A DNA stretch of 64,000 nucleotides from Pseudofulvibacter geojedonensis (GTDB lineage: Bacteria > Bacteroidota > Bacteroidia > Flavobacteriales > Flavobacteriaceae). Made by a program: the position numbers and the translations under genes. Numbering within the stretch: the stretch's first letter is position 1; the number at the start of each line of letters is the position of its first letter. Of this stretch, positions 18,711-26,674 are shown one piece after another. The notes under the pieces were generated by a model. The model had not been told where the DNA came from, did no database searches, and worked only from the letters and a program-made list of their open reading frames with translations. The DNA lies in assembly GCF_042675745.1 (NCBI RefSeq), contig NZ_JBHTJM010000002.1, forward strand, positions 310,001 to 374,000, read 5' to 3'.

Positions 18711-19058
18711 ATGCATAAAGTTGAAGAGTTAATCATTTGGAAAAAGTCAATTCTATTGGCTAAACTAACTTATCAATTAGTTTCTGAATTACCTTCATCT
18801 GAAAAATTCGGACTAACATCTCAAATAAAAAGGAGTGTTACTTCAATTCCTTCTAATATAGCTGAAGGAGCTGGCAGGAATTCTCAAAAAGAATTTAAAC
18901 ACTTTTTAAGCGTAGCAAATGGGTCTGCATATGAATTACAGACACAATTAATTTTAATAATAGAATTAAACCTAATTGATAAAAATAAAGTACAACCAAT
19001 TATTGAACTGTGTATTGAAATACAAAAAATGAATTATGCTTTTCAACAAAAGTTATAA
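18711..19058 (+). CDS. Four-helix-bundle protein (S23 / 23S-rRNA intervening-sequence family)
   Basis: 115 residues, the usual length for the family. Starts HKVEELIIWKKSILLAKLTYQLV and contains LTSQIKRSVTSIPSNIAEGAGRNS, then EFKHFLSVANGSAYELQTQL, the hallmark segments of the 23S rRNA intervening-sequence protein family, which also includes Avd of diversity-generating retroelements. The biochemical role is unclear; basic surfaces suggest nucleic-acid binding. It sits inside a beta-oxidation operon, between the FadN-type and thiolase genes, bordered by AGTATTGAG-type inverted repeats. No reverse transcriptase or template repeat is nearby, so it is not a DGR. Confidence 0.92.
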   Translation: MHKVEELIIWKKSILLAKLTYQLVSELPSSEKFGLTSQIKRSVTSIPSNIAEGAGRNSQKEFKHFLSVANGSAYELQTQLILIIELNLIDKNKVQPIIELCIEIQKMNYAFQQKL

Positions 19059-19060
19059 CA

Positions 19061-19100
19061 TTAATTACTCAATACTATAATCTCAATACTCAATACTAAA
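19061..19100. repeat. Right boundary repeats of the four-helix-bundle cassette
   Basis: Three copies of CTCAATACT (19068-19076, 19082-19090, 19089-19097), the last extended to CTCAATACTAA. They are the inverse of TTAGTATTGAG at 18677-18687. In the fad transcript the two sides could pair. Confidence 0.7.
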
Positions 19101-19103
19101 AAT

Positions 19104-20294
19104 ATGAAAACCGCATATATAGTTAAAGGATATAGAACAGCTGTAGGTAAAGCACCTAAAGGATTGTTCAGATTTAAAAGAGCCGATGAGTTAGCTGCAG
19201 AGACCATCGATTATATGATGAAACAGTTACCAGAATTCGATAAAAAACGAATTGACGATGTTATTGTAGGTAATGCAATGCCAGAAGGTTCTCAAGGATT
19301 AAACATGGGACGTTTAATATCTCTTATGGGATTAAAAGTAGAAGATGTTCCTGGAGTTACCGTAAACCGTTTCTGCTCTTCAGGATTAGAAACTATTGGT
19401 ATGGCTGTTGCTAAAATACAAGCTGGTATGGCCGATTGTATTATTGCTGGAGGGGCAGAAAGCATGAGTTCTGTACCTATGACAGGATTTAAACCAGAGT
19501 TAAATTACGATATCATTAATGCTGGTCATGAAGATTATTATTGGGGAATGGGAAATACTGCAGAAGCAGTAGCCAACGAATTCAACATATCCAGAACAGA
19601 TCAAGATGAGTTTGCTTACAACTCGCATATGAAAGCCTTAAAGGCTCAAGCCGAAGACCGTTTTCAAGATCAAATAGTTCCTATTACTGTACATCAGAAC
19701 TTTTTAGATGAAAATGGTAAAAAGGTATCTAAATCTTATACCGTTAATAAAGATGAAGGACCAAGAAAGGGAACTAACAAAGAAGCACTTGCAAAACTTA
19801 GAGCGGTATTCGCTCAAGGTGGTAGTGTTACAGCTGGTAATTCGTCTCAAATGAGTGATGGTGCTGCCTTTGTAATGGTAATGAGTGAGGATATGGTTAA
19901 AGAGTTAAACATTGAGCCTATTGCTAGAATGGTAAGTTATGCCGCAGCAGGTGTGCCGCCTAGAATTATGGGTATTGGTCCGGTTGCAGCTATTCCTAAA
20001 GCATTGAAGCAAGCAGGATTACAACAAAACGACATCGATTTAATAGAATTGAATGAAGCATTTGCTTCTCAATCTTTAGCGGTAATAAGAGAGCTAAATT
20101 TAAACTCAGATATTATTAATGTAAATGGAGGAGCTATTGCTTTGGGCCACCCATTAGGTTGTACAGGAGCTAAGTTATCGGTTCAGTTATTTGATGAGAT
20201 GCGCAAGCGTAATCAGCAAAACAAATACGGTATGGTTACTATGTGTGTTGGTACCGGACAAGGAGCTGCTGGAATTTTTGAATTTTTAAAATAA
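19104..20294 (+). CDS. fadA: Acetyl-CoA acyltransferase (3-ketoacyl-CoA thiolase)
   Basis: 396 residues of the thiolase fold. Active-site Cys91 lies in VNRFCSSGLETI; later motifs are ELNEAFASQSLAV, NVNGGAIALGHPLGCTGAKL (catalytic His) and TMCVGTGQGAAGIFE. It cleaves 3-ketoacyl-CoA with CoA, releasing acetyl-CoA and a shortened acyl-CoA. It stands between the FadN-type fusion gene (interrupted by the four-helix-bundle gene) and the acyl-CoA dehydrogenase gene 17 bases downstream, as in fadNAE operons. Confidence 0.95.
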   Translation: MKTAYIVKGYRTAVGKAPKGLFRFKRADELAAETIDYMMKQLPEFDKKRIDDVIVGNAMPEGSQGLNMGRLISLMGLKVEDVPGVTVNRFCSSGLETIGMAVAKIQAGMADCIIAGGAESMSSVPMTGFKPELNYDIINAGHEDYYWGMGNTAEAVANEFNISRTDQDEFAYNSHMKALKAQAEDRFQDQIVPITVHQNFLDENGKKVSKSYTVNKDEGPRKGTNKEALAKLRAVFAQGGSVTAGNSSQMSDGAAFVMVMSEDMVKELNIEPIARMVSYAAAGVPPRIMGIGPVAAIPKALKQAGLQQNDIDLIELNEAFASQSLAVIRELNLNSDIINVNGGAIALGHPLGCTGAKLSVQLFDEMRKRNQQNKYGMVTMCVGTGQGAAGIFEFLK

Positions 20295-20311
20295 TCAATC
20301 AAGAAATAATC

Positions 20312-22114
20312 ATGGAAGAAAAAGATATATTAAGAGGCGGACAATTTTTAGTTAAAGAAACACCTTGTGAAGATGTGTTTACTCCCGAAGATTTTTCGGA
20401 GGAACAACAAATGATGAAGGAAGCGGTTAAGGAGTTTAACGATCGTGAAATTATTCCACATAAAAACAGGTTCGAGAATAAAGATTATGCATTAACCGAA
20501 GAGGTAATGCGTAAAGCAGGAGAATTAGGCTTTTTAGGAGTTGCCGTACCAGAAGCTTATGGCGGATTAGGAATGGGATTTGTTTCTACAATGCTTACTT
20601 GCGATTATATTTCTAGTGGTACTGGTTCTTTTAGTACAGCTTTTGGTGCCCACACAGGTATTGGTACTATGCCAATAACTTTATATGGTACAGAAGAGCA
20701 AAAGAAAAAATACGTGCCTAAATTAGCTACTGGAGAGTGGTTTGGTGCTTACTGCTTAACAGAACCAGGAGCTGGGTCTGATGCTAATTCTGGTAAAACT
20801 ACCGCTACACTTTCTGAAGACGGTAAAAGCTATAAGATTAACGGACAGAAAATGTGGATCTCTAATGCAGGTTTCTGTAATATTATGATTGTTTTTGCTC
20901 GTATAGAAGACGATAAAAACATTACAGGTTTTATTGTAGAGTACGATAAAAATAATCCTAACGGAGTAACTTTAGGAGAAGAAGAACACAAATTAGGTAT
21001 TAGAGCATCTTCTACTCGCCAGGTTTTCTTTAGTGATACGGTTGTACCTGTAGAAAATATGTTATCTACCAGAGGTAACGGATTTAAAATAGCTATGAAT
21101 GCACTTAATGTAGGACGTATTAAATTGGCTGCTGCTTGTTTAGACTCTCAAAGAAGAATTACTACAGAAGCAGTAAAATACGCTACAGAACGTAAGCAGT
21201 TTAAAACTCCTATTGCAGAGTTTGGAGCTATAAAATTGAAGCTAGCAGAAATGGCAACCAACGCTTATGTTGGTGAATCTGCAAGTTATAGAGCTGCTAA
21301 AAATATAGAAGATAGAATTGCAATACGTGAAGCTTCAGGTAACACACACCAAGAAGCTGAGCTAAAAGGAGTAGAAGAATATGCTATAGAATGTTCTATT
21401 TTAAAAGTAGCGGTTTCTGAAGATGTACAGAATTGTGCAGACGAAGGTATACAAATATTTGGAGGTATGGGATTCTCTGAAGAAACTCCAATGGAAGCTG
21501 CTTGGCGTGATGCTAGAATTGCAAGAATCTACGAAGGTACTAACGAAATTAACCGTATGCTTTCTGTAGGTATGTTAATTAAGAAAGCTATGAAAGGGCA
21601 CGTAGATTTATTAAATCCAGCCATGAAAGTAGCCGATGAGTTAACGGGTATACCAAGTTTTGAAACTCCAGATTTCTCAGAATTATTTTCAGAAGAAAAA
21701 GAATTAATAGCAAAGCTTAAAAAGGTGTTTTTAATGGTAGCTGGAGCAGCAATACAAAAGTTTGGTCCAGATATAGAAAAACACCAACAGTTATTAACAG
21801 CTGCTTCTAATATTCTAATAGAGATATACATGGCAGAATCGGCAATACTTAGAACTGAGAAGAATGCTAAGAGATTTGGACAAGAATCTCAAGAACATCA
21901 AATAGCTATGACGCAGTTATACTTGTATAATGCAGTAGATATTATTACCAAAAATGCTAAAGAAGGAATTATTTCTTTTGCAGAAGGAGACGAGCAACGT
22001 ATGATGCTTATGGGGTTAAAACGTTTTACAAAGTACTACAACATGCCTAATGTAGTAGCCTTACGTACTCAAATAGCAAATAAATTAAATGAAGAAAACG
22101 CGTATTGCTTCTAG
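20312..22114 (+). CDS. fadE: Acyl-CoA dehydrogenase with C-terminal extension (FadE, Bacillus type)
   Basis: 600 residues: a ~400-residue acyl-CoA dehydrogenase core (FAD enzyme) with AYCLTEPGAGSDANSG, GQKMWISNAGF, RKQFKTPIAEFGAIKLKLAEM, QIFGGMGFSEE and the catalytic Glu408 in YEGTNEINRML. It is followed by ~190 extra residues, as in the long VLCAD-like forms of the fadNAE operons. It introduces the trans-2 double bond and passes electrons to an electron-transfer flavoprotein. Last gene of the operon; a hairpin terminator follows. Confidence 0.95.
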   Translation: MEEKDILRGGQFLVKETPCEDVFTPEDFSEEQQMMKEAVKEFNDREIIPHKNRFENKDYALTEEVMRKAGELGFLGVAVPEAYGGLGMGFVSTMLTCDYISSGTGSFSTAFGAHTGIGTMPITLYGTEEQKKKYVPKLATGEWFGAYCLTEPGAGSDANSGKTTATLSEDGKSYKINGQKMWISNAGFCNIMIVFARIEDDKNITGFIVEYDKNNPNGVTLGEEEHKLGIRASSTRQVFFSDTVVPVENMLSTRGNGFKIAMNALNVGRIKLAAACLDSQRRITTEAVKYATERKQFKTPIAEFGAIKLKLAEMATNAYVGESASYRAAKNIEDRIAIREASGNTHQEAELKGVEEYAIECSILKVAVSEDVQNCADEGIQIFGGMGFSEETPMEAAWRDARIARIYEGTNEINRMLSVGMLIKKAMKGHVDLLNPAMKVADELTGIPSFETPDFSELFSEEKELIAKLKKVFLMVAGAAIQKFGPDIEKHQQLLTAASNILIEIYMAESAILRTEKNAKRFGQESQEHQIAMTQLYLYNAVDIITKNAKEGIISFAEGDEQRMMLMGLKRFTKYYNMPNVVALRTQIANKLNEENAYCF

Positions 22115-22140
22115 AATACGCATGTTTATTTTTAGTTGGT

Positions 22141-22169
22141 AAAGCCTATTCAGAAAAGAATAGGCTTTT
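22141..22169 (+). terminator. Terminator of the fad operon
   Basis: AAAGCCTATTC pairs with GAATAGGCTTT, then T-rich sequence. Confidence 0.82.
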
Positions 22170-22310
22170 CATTTTCTTAAGTTTTGTAAGAATTATTACC
22201 TTTGAACATAAATAGAACTAAACTGAGGCATCCCTTAACAAATAAGCAGAATAAAGCCAAAAATCTCTTATATAAACAATTTTTACAACATTTAAATCCA
22301 AATATTACTA

Positions 22311-22721
22311 ATGAAAAAACTGAATTTATTACTTACATTCTTTATTGGGCTCCTTTTATTTTTATCATGTTCGTCTGACAACGATAATTCTAATGATATA
22401 ATAATCGGCAAATGGAAATTAATTGAAAAATATGAATCAGACATCCAAGTAAGTCCAGATGAATGTCTACTATTTTGGTATGATGAGTATAAGGCAGATA
22501 AATCAATATTGAGTAATTATATTGATTCTGTTGACTATCCAGATGATTGTTTTATAGAGGCTGAATTAGGTTGGACATGGAAAAATATTGGAAATAATAA
22601 GTACTTAATTAAACATGTAAATAATAATTATGGTGTTGAATACATCATCTATAAGGAAGGTGCTAATCTAGTAATGGAACACCCAGATGATATAACAAAA
22701 ACTGTTTACGAACCTTATTAA
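22311..22721 (+). CDS. Small lipoprotein, lipocalin-like domain
   Basis: 136 residues. Lipoprotein signal NLLLTFFIGLLLFLSCSSDN with Cys20, a short Asn/Asp linker, then IIIGKWKLIEKYES, which resembles the start of lipocalin-like (DUF4488/lipocalin_4 type) domains common in Bacteroidota lipoproteins. The rest is acidic and Trp/Tyr-rich. Probably anchored in the envelope. Function unknown. It begins a run of single-gene lipoprotein units with long non-coding spacers. Confidence 0.78.
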   Translation: MKKLNLLLTFFIGLLLFLSCSSDNDNSNDIIIGKWKLIEKYESDIQVSPDECLLFWYDEYKADKSILSNYIDSVDYPDDCFIEAELGWTWKNIGNNKYLIKHVNNNYGVEYIIYKEGANLVMEHPDDITKTVYEPY

Positions 22722-22740
22722 AATGTTAAATGATTGCTAT

Positions 22741-22785
22741 TATTATTTGCAACTATTCTTACACGAACAGTTGCAATAATATAAT
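22741..22785 (+). terminator. Imperfect hairpin after the lipocalin-like gene
   Basis: TATTATTTGCAACT pairs with AGTTGCAATAATATA around a 14-base loop. No long T tract follows on this strand, so it is only a possible terminator. Confidence 0.4.
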
Positions 22786-23296
22786 AATCAAACGAATACA
22801 TTTTAACTATTTAAAAAAAGGAAATTATTGGGTTATACTAAATAATCTTATCGCTGATTATTATTGTAATAGGGAATACTGAACCGTTTGAATTTGAAAA
22901 TGAAATACAACTATGTATAACCAAAAATTACTGTGAATTCGACTACCTTTCGACTCCGCATAGGTCAGGCTAAAATCTACTCGAAGTTGCTAAATATAAC
23001 TCCTTAACCAAAACAGTACAAAACTAACAGCTATACAAAGTTGTTTCCAAACTTATGAACTAAGTAAAATTGAGTAAATGGATAAAATTCTAAACTAAAT
23101 AAAAAGGAATTAGTTCCACCTAAAATAAAATAAGAAAAAAAGCATTAAAAATTTATCCGAATTAAGATAACACAAAGAGCAATCAAGTAAAACAAACTCA
23201 TAAATGGCAGCTAATCTATTTTATCTAATAAGCAATTAAACAGACCTTGAAAAAAGTAACAGAATTATATAATGAAAAAGAAAGAACTACATAAAC
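22786..23296. other. Long non-coding spacer without a recognisable gene
   Basis: About 500 bases, very AT-rich. It holds a REP-like piece (22938-22986), an AGCTATACAAAGTT motif at 23029-23042 that recurs in similar form at 24320-24334, and many in-frame stops. I see no credible CDS or RNA. Confidence 0.6.
22938..22986. repeat. REP-like palindromic remnant
   Basis: TTCGACTACC then TTTCGACTCCGC, closed by CTCGAA at 22980-22985. It resembles the TTCGACTCCGCTCAG-type extragenic repeats common in Flavobacteriaceae (memory). It is locally richer in GC than its surroundings. Only one copy was seen in the window. Confidence 0.4.
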
Positions 23297-24139
23297 ATGA
23301 CAACTAAACTTAAAATATTAATTTTACTCTTTATCCTGATTGTAAGTTGCAAACAAGATGTTAAAATAGATCTTGAAAAAAATAATTATATCGAGGTCAA
23401 AAAAGAGAAGTTGCCTCAAATTAGTATTCTTGGAACTTTTCATTTTGCCAATACATCTGACTATTCTGCAATAGTTATCGAAGACTTAGACACCCAAAAA
23501 AGACAGTCTGAGTTGAATAATTTAGTTGATAATTTATCCAAGTTTAGACCAACAAAAATTTTGGTGGAAAGGGAACCCTCTTTCACAGATACACTAACAC
23601 TAAGGCTGAAAGAATATAAAAATGGTAATTATGTACTTCCAAAAAATGAACTTTACCAATTAGGTTTTAGGCTGGCAAAAAAACTTGACTTAGACACAAT
23701 TTTTGGTGTAGACCATCAAATGGGACTTGGCGACCAAGAGCTAGTAACATTTTTGCAAGAAAATCAACTCATGGAAAATTTTTCCGAAATCATACAAGCT
23801 GCTAAAGTTTGGGCAAATCAAGAAACAGAGTATTTAAAAACACATACCTTGGGTCAAACTTTAGAGAATTTGAACGGCTTGAAATCAGATAAATTTAATC
23901 GAAACCTATATTTAGAAAGTATTTTAAATGTTACTGATAAAGGAAATTCACCTGCTTCTAATTATGTATCTAATTGGTACAAAAGGAACATTTTTATTAA
24001 AAAAAACATTGATGATTTGATTGAGGAAAATGACCGAATTCTTTTAATTATTGGTGCTGGTCATAGTTCCATATTGAAAGATTTCTATAGGGGTTCTTCT
24101 AAAGTTAACTACGTTGAATTGAACAACCTAACGGAATAA
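23297..24139 (+). CDS. DUF5694-like lipoprotein (TraB/Tiki-related fold)
   Basis: 280 residues with a lipoprotein signal ILILLFILIVSCKQD. The domain begins ISILGTFHFAN and contains RPTKILVEREPSF, YQLGFRLAKKLDLDTIFGVDHQMG and ends LLIIGAGHSSILKDFY. GTFHFAN and GAGH motifs at the two ends are the pattern of DUF5694, a relative of TraB/GumN (erythromycin esterase/Tiki-like) proteins. Probably a periplasmic or outer-membrane-anchored hydrolase-like protein; activity is unproven. Stands alone, with ~575 and ~230 bases of spacer on its sides. Confidence 0.8.
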   Translation: MTTKLKILILLFILIVSCKQDVKIDLEKNNYIEVKKEKLPQISILGTFHFANTSDYSAIVIEDLDTQKRQSELNNLVDNLSKFRPTKILVEREPSFTDTLTLRLKEYKNGNYVLPKNELYQLGFRLAKKLDLDTIFGVDHQMGLGDQELVTFLQENQLMENFSEIIQAAKVWANQETEYLKTHTLGQTLENLNGLKSDKFNRNLYLESILNVTDKGNSPASNYVSNWYKRNIFIKKNIDDLIEENDRILLIIGAGHSSILKDFYRGSSKVNYVELNNLTE

Positions 24140-24319
24140 GAGTGTAGAACCACTAAGTATTTAAAACAATTATTTTCTTTAAAAATTAGTTATTCTCACT
24201 GTTCAAGCTAGTAAACACAAGTATTCTTCCACTAAAATCAAAACCAGATTAATAAGCTCAAGGAATTGATTAAACTAAAGAATAACACAAGCCTTTTTAA
24301 CTATTTTAGTACAATAACT

Positions 24320-24334
24320 AGCTATACATAAAGT
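24320..24334. repeat. Recurring spacer motif AGCTATACATAAAGT
   Basis: Differs from AGCTATACAAAGTT (23029-23042) mainly by a two-base insertion. Both copies lie in non-coding spacers before lipoprotein genes. Could be chance in AT-rich DNA. Confidence 0.3.
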
Positions 24335-24369
24335 AACTAACTATAGATTAACAACCACACTTCCAACAA

Positions 24370-25416
24370 ATGACAATCAAATTGAATTTTTTAATATTAT
24401 TTAAGCTATTGATTTTATTAACCTCTTGTAATGGGCATTCTTCCAAAAAGCTGGTTAACAATAAAATGATTACAAAAGGAGATATTGTAACAAAGCTTGG
24501 AAAAAATATTATGGTTGTGTACCAAGATAGAAACAATATTTATTGGTTTGGTAGTTGGGAAGAAGGTGTATATAAATATGACGGAAAAACTTTGGTTAAC
24601 TATACTACAAAACACGGATTACCAAACAATAGAATAGACGAAATAAAAGAAGATAAGTTAGGGCACATATACTTCACGAGTTGTCACCCAAAATCTTCCG
24701 TAACTAAATTCGACGGAAATTCATTTACAATATTATCAGCAACTCCGAGCAATAATTGGCAACTCAATTCCTCTGATTTATGGTTTAGAAACGCTTACGG
24801 AACAGAAAAAGTATATCGGTTTGACGGAACAACTTTACACGAGTTAACCATCCCTAAACCACCAAACCTCAACAATTCTTTTGAAATCTATAGTATTTAC
24901 TCCGATAAGCAAGAAAACATTTGGTTTGGCACTAACCCTTCTGGCGTTTGTCGATATAATGGAAAATCATTTGACTGGATTAAGGAAGATGATGTGACAG
25001 AATTTCGTAATGAAGGGGCTAATGGTGTGCGTTCTATTACTGAAGACAAAAATGGTGATTTTTGGTTCAATACAGAATATCGCTATAGTATCTACAATAG
25101 CAAAACATTGACGGATGATAAATTTTACACAAGACACAAAAGTATAGGAGAGTTAAATGGAATAAAAGATAGTGGTTTAAACGAGTATCTGTCTACAGTT
25201 AGAGATCATGATAATAATTTATGGTTTGTAACTTATCTAGATGGTGTTTGGAAATATGATGGAGAAAAAACCACTCATTATTCCATTAAAGATGAATCCA
25301 AACAAATAACTCTGTTTAGTATTTACAAAGACAACAATAACATTCTTTGGCTTGGCACTCATAAAAATGGAGTATATAAATTTAATGGGATGGAATTTGA
25401 AAAATTCACAATTTGA
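24370..25416 (+). CDS. Beta-propeller lipoprotein (two-component-regulator-propeller repeats)
   Basis: 348 residues. N-terminal signal ILFKLLILLTSCNGHSS with a lipobox Cys. Repeats of the form DxxxNIYWFGSWEEGVYKYDGK, ENIWFGTNPSGVCRYNGK, NLWFVTYLDGVWKYDGE and ILWLGTHKNGVYKFNG match Reg_prop units, ~45 residues apart. In Bacteroidota these propellers form the sensor domains of hybrid two-component systems, but here there is no kinase, so it is a stand-alone envelope-bound propeller. Ligand unknown. Confidence 0.82.
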   Translation: MTIKLNFLILFKLLILLTSCNGHSSKKLVNNKMITKGDIVTKLGKNIMVVYQDRNNIYWFGSWEEGVYKYDGKTLVNYTTKHGLPNNRIDEIKEDKLGHIYFTSCHPKSSVTKFDGNSFTILSATPSNNWQLNSSDLWFRNAYGTEKVYRFDGTTLHELTIPKPPNLNNSFEIYSIYSDKQENIWFGTNPSGVCRYNGKSFDWIKEDDVTEFRNEGANGVRSITEDKNGDFWFNTEYRYSIYNSKTLTDDKFYTRHKSIGELNGIKDSGLNEYLSTVRDHDNNLWFVTYLDGVWKYDGEKTTHYSIKDESKQITLFSIYKDNNNILWLGTHKNGVYKFNGMEFEKFTI

Positions 25417-25505
25417 CGAATAAAAAAGTGTTACAGATAACCGTATAAAATAAAAGTCTAATCAATAAAAAAGTTGTGGGTTTGCACAATTAATTAACTA
25501 CTAAC

Positions 25506-26528
25506 ATGAAAAAAATCACTTGCACATTAATAGTCTTAATTTCTTGTATAATAGGTTGTAAACAAGAAAAGATTCAAATGCAAAAAAACAAAAACTCAAT
25601 TTCGATATCTATAGACGATAGAGTTGAACTACTAAGGGTTGCCTATTTTTTAGCTATAGAAGACAGCATTGACACAAAAATAAAACCCTGTAAAACAGAC
25701 TTTTATAAACAAAACTACGAGATCTACAAAAAATATATAAAACACCCATTAGTTCAAAAAATTGGTACAGGTGATGAATGGAATGCCGACCTACCTACCG
25801 TTGCTCTTTGTCTTGATAAAAATTTAAAACCAAAAGAAAATATTAACTTCAAAGAAATTACTGAGCAATTTGGTTGGTATGGAAAAAACATCGACTCATT
25901 ATCTAAATTATTAATCGATTTTAAAAAGACAATAGCATTTAAAAATGATTATAATGTAAATTTTAAACCCTTTAAAGATTCTCTACAATCAAATAAAATA
26001 ACAGAAAAACTAAATCGTTTTTACAGAACAAACAAAAAAACCAACTTAAAAATATTGTTTGACCCTTTGAATAGAATTACGAACAAAGCCATTACTTTTA
26101 CAAATAACCCTGAAAACGAAAGGTTATTTCTGATAACTTACTTGTGTGATGAGCCTAATAATTCTACAAAGCCATTAGAGCTAAAATGGAACGAAGACTA
26201 CAGAAGAATCGTAATTCACGAAAATAGCCATATTTATACAGATGCATTATTCGAAAAGTATTACGACACTAAATTCGATTCATTAGTTAATCAAGAAAAA
26301 TTTAAGAACGAATACCACGATATTGATGAAATTATGGTTCGCGGAATTACTGCCAAAATATTAGAATTAAATTATGGGCAGAAAATTGGAGAAGATGAAA
26401 TTAATCATCAACCAAAAAATTCAAGAATAGTTTATAATTACTTAAACAAGTATATTAAAAATGATGAAATGGACTTTGAACAAGTTTATAAAGAGATTAT
26501 GGAACAGTTAAAGAAAAAATACAACTAA
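25506..26528 (+). CDS. Putative zinc metallopeptidase lipoprotein (HExxH)
   Basis: 340 residues. Signal TCTLIVLISCIIGCKQEK contains two possible lipobox cysteines (14 and 18). The core has a zinc motif: HENSH (His238, Glu239, His242) preceded by RRIVI, and an acidic DEIMVRGITAKI with Glu275 some 36 residues later, the spacing of a gluzincin third ligand. It recalls DUF4932-type proteins, but I am unsure of the family. Likely a periplasm- or surface-facing peptidase. Final gene in the accessory lipoprotein run. Confidence 0.72.
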   Translation: MKKITCTLIVLISCIIGCKQEKIQMQKNKNSISISIDDRVELLRVAYFLAIEDSIDTKIKPCKTDFYKQNYEIYKKYIKHPLVQKIGTGDEWNADLPTVALCLDKNLKPKENINFKEITEQFGWYGKNIDSLSKLLIDFKKTIAFKNDYNVNFKPFKDSLQSNKITEKLNRFYRTNKKTNLKILFDPLNRITNKAITFTNNPENERLFLITYLCDEPNNSTKPLELKWNEDYRRIVIHENSHIYTDALFEKYYDTKFDSLVNQEKFKNEYHDIDEIMVRGITAKILELNYGQKIGEDEINHQPKNSRIVYNYLNKYIKNDEMDFEQVYKEIMEQLKKKYN

Positions 26529-26578
26529 TTATATTTTTTTACTCAGTTATATTAGAAAACAATGTAATATAATATCAA

Positions 26579-26604
26579 AATAACTCTTATAATTCAGAGT
26601 TATT
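26579..26604 (+). terminator. Weak hairpin after the metallopeptidase gene
   Basis: AATAACTCT pairs with AGAGTTATT around an 8-base loop, with little T tract. Confidence 0.45.
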
Positions 26605-26674
26605 CTAAAGCTAGAAAAAAACAACTTGTACTATACTCTATAATGGTATATAAAACGATTGTATTGAAATAATA

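Noticed and set aside
18711..19058. Avd gene of a diversity-generating retroelement
   Set aside because: The protein family is related, but there is no reverse transcriptase, template repeat or variable repeat in the window.
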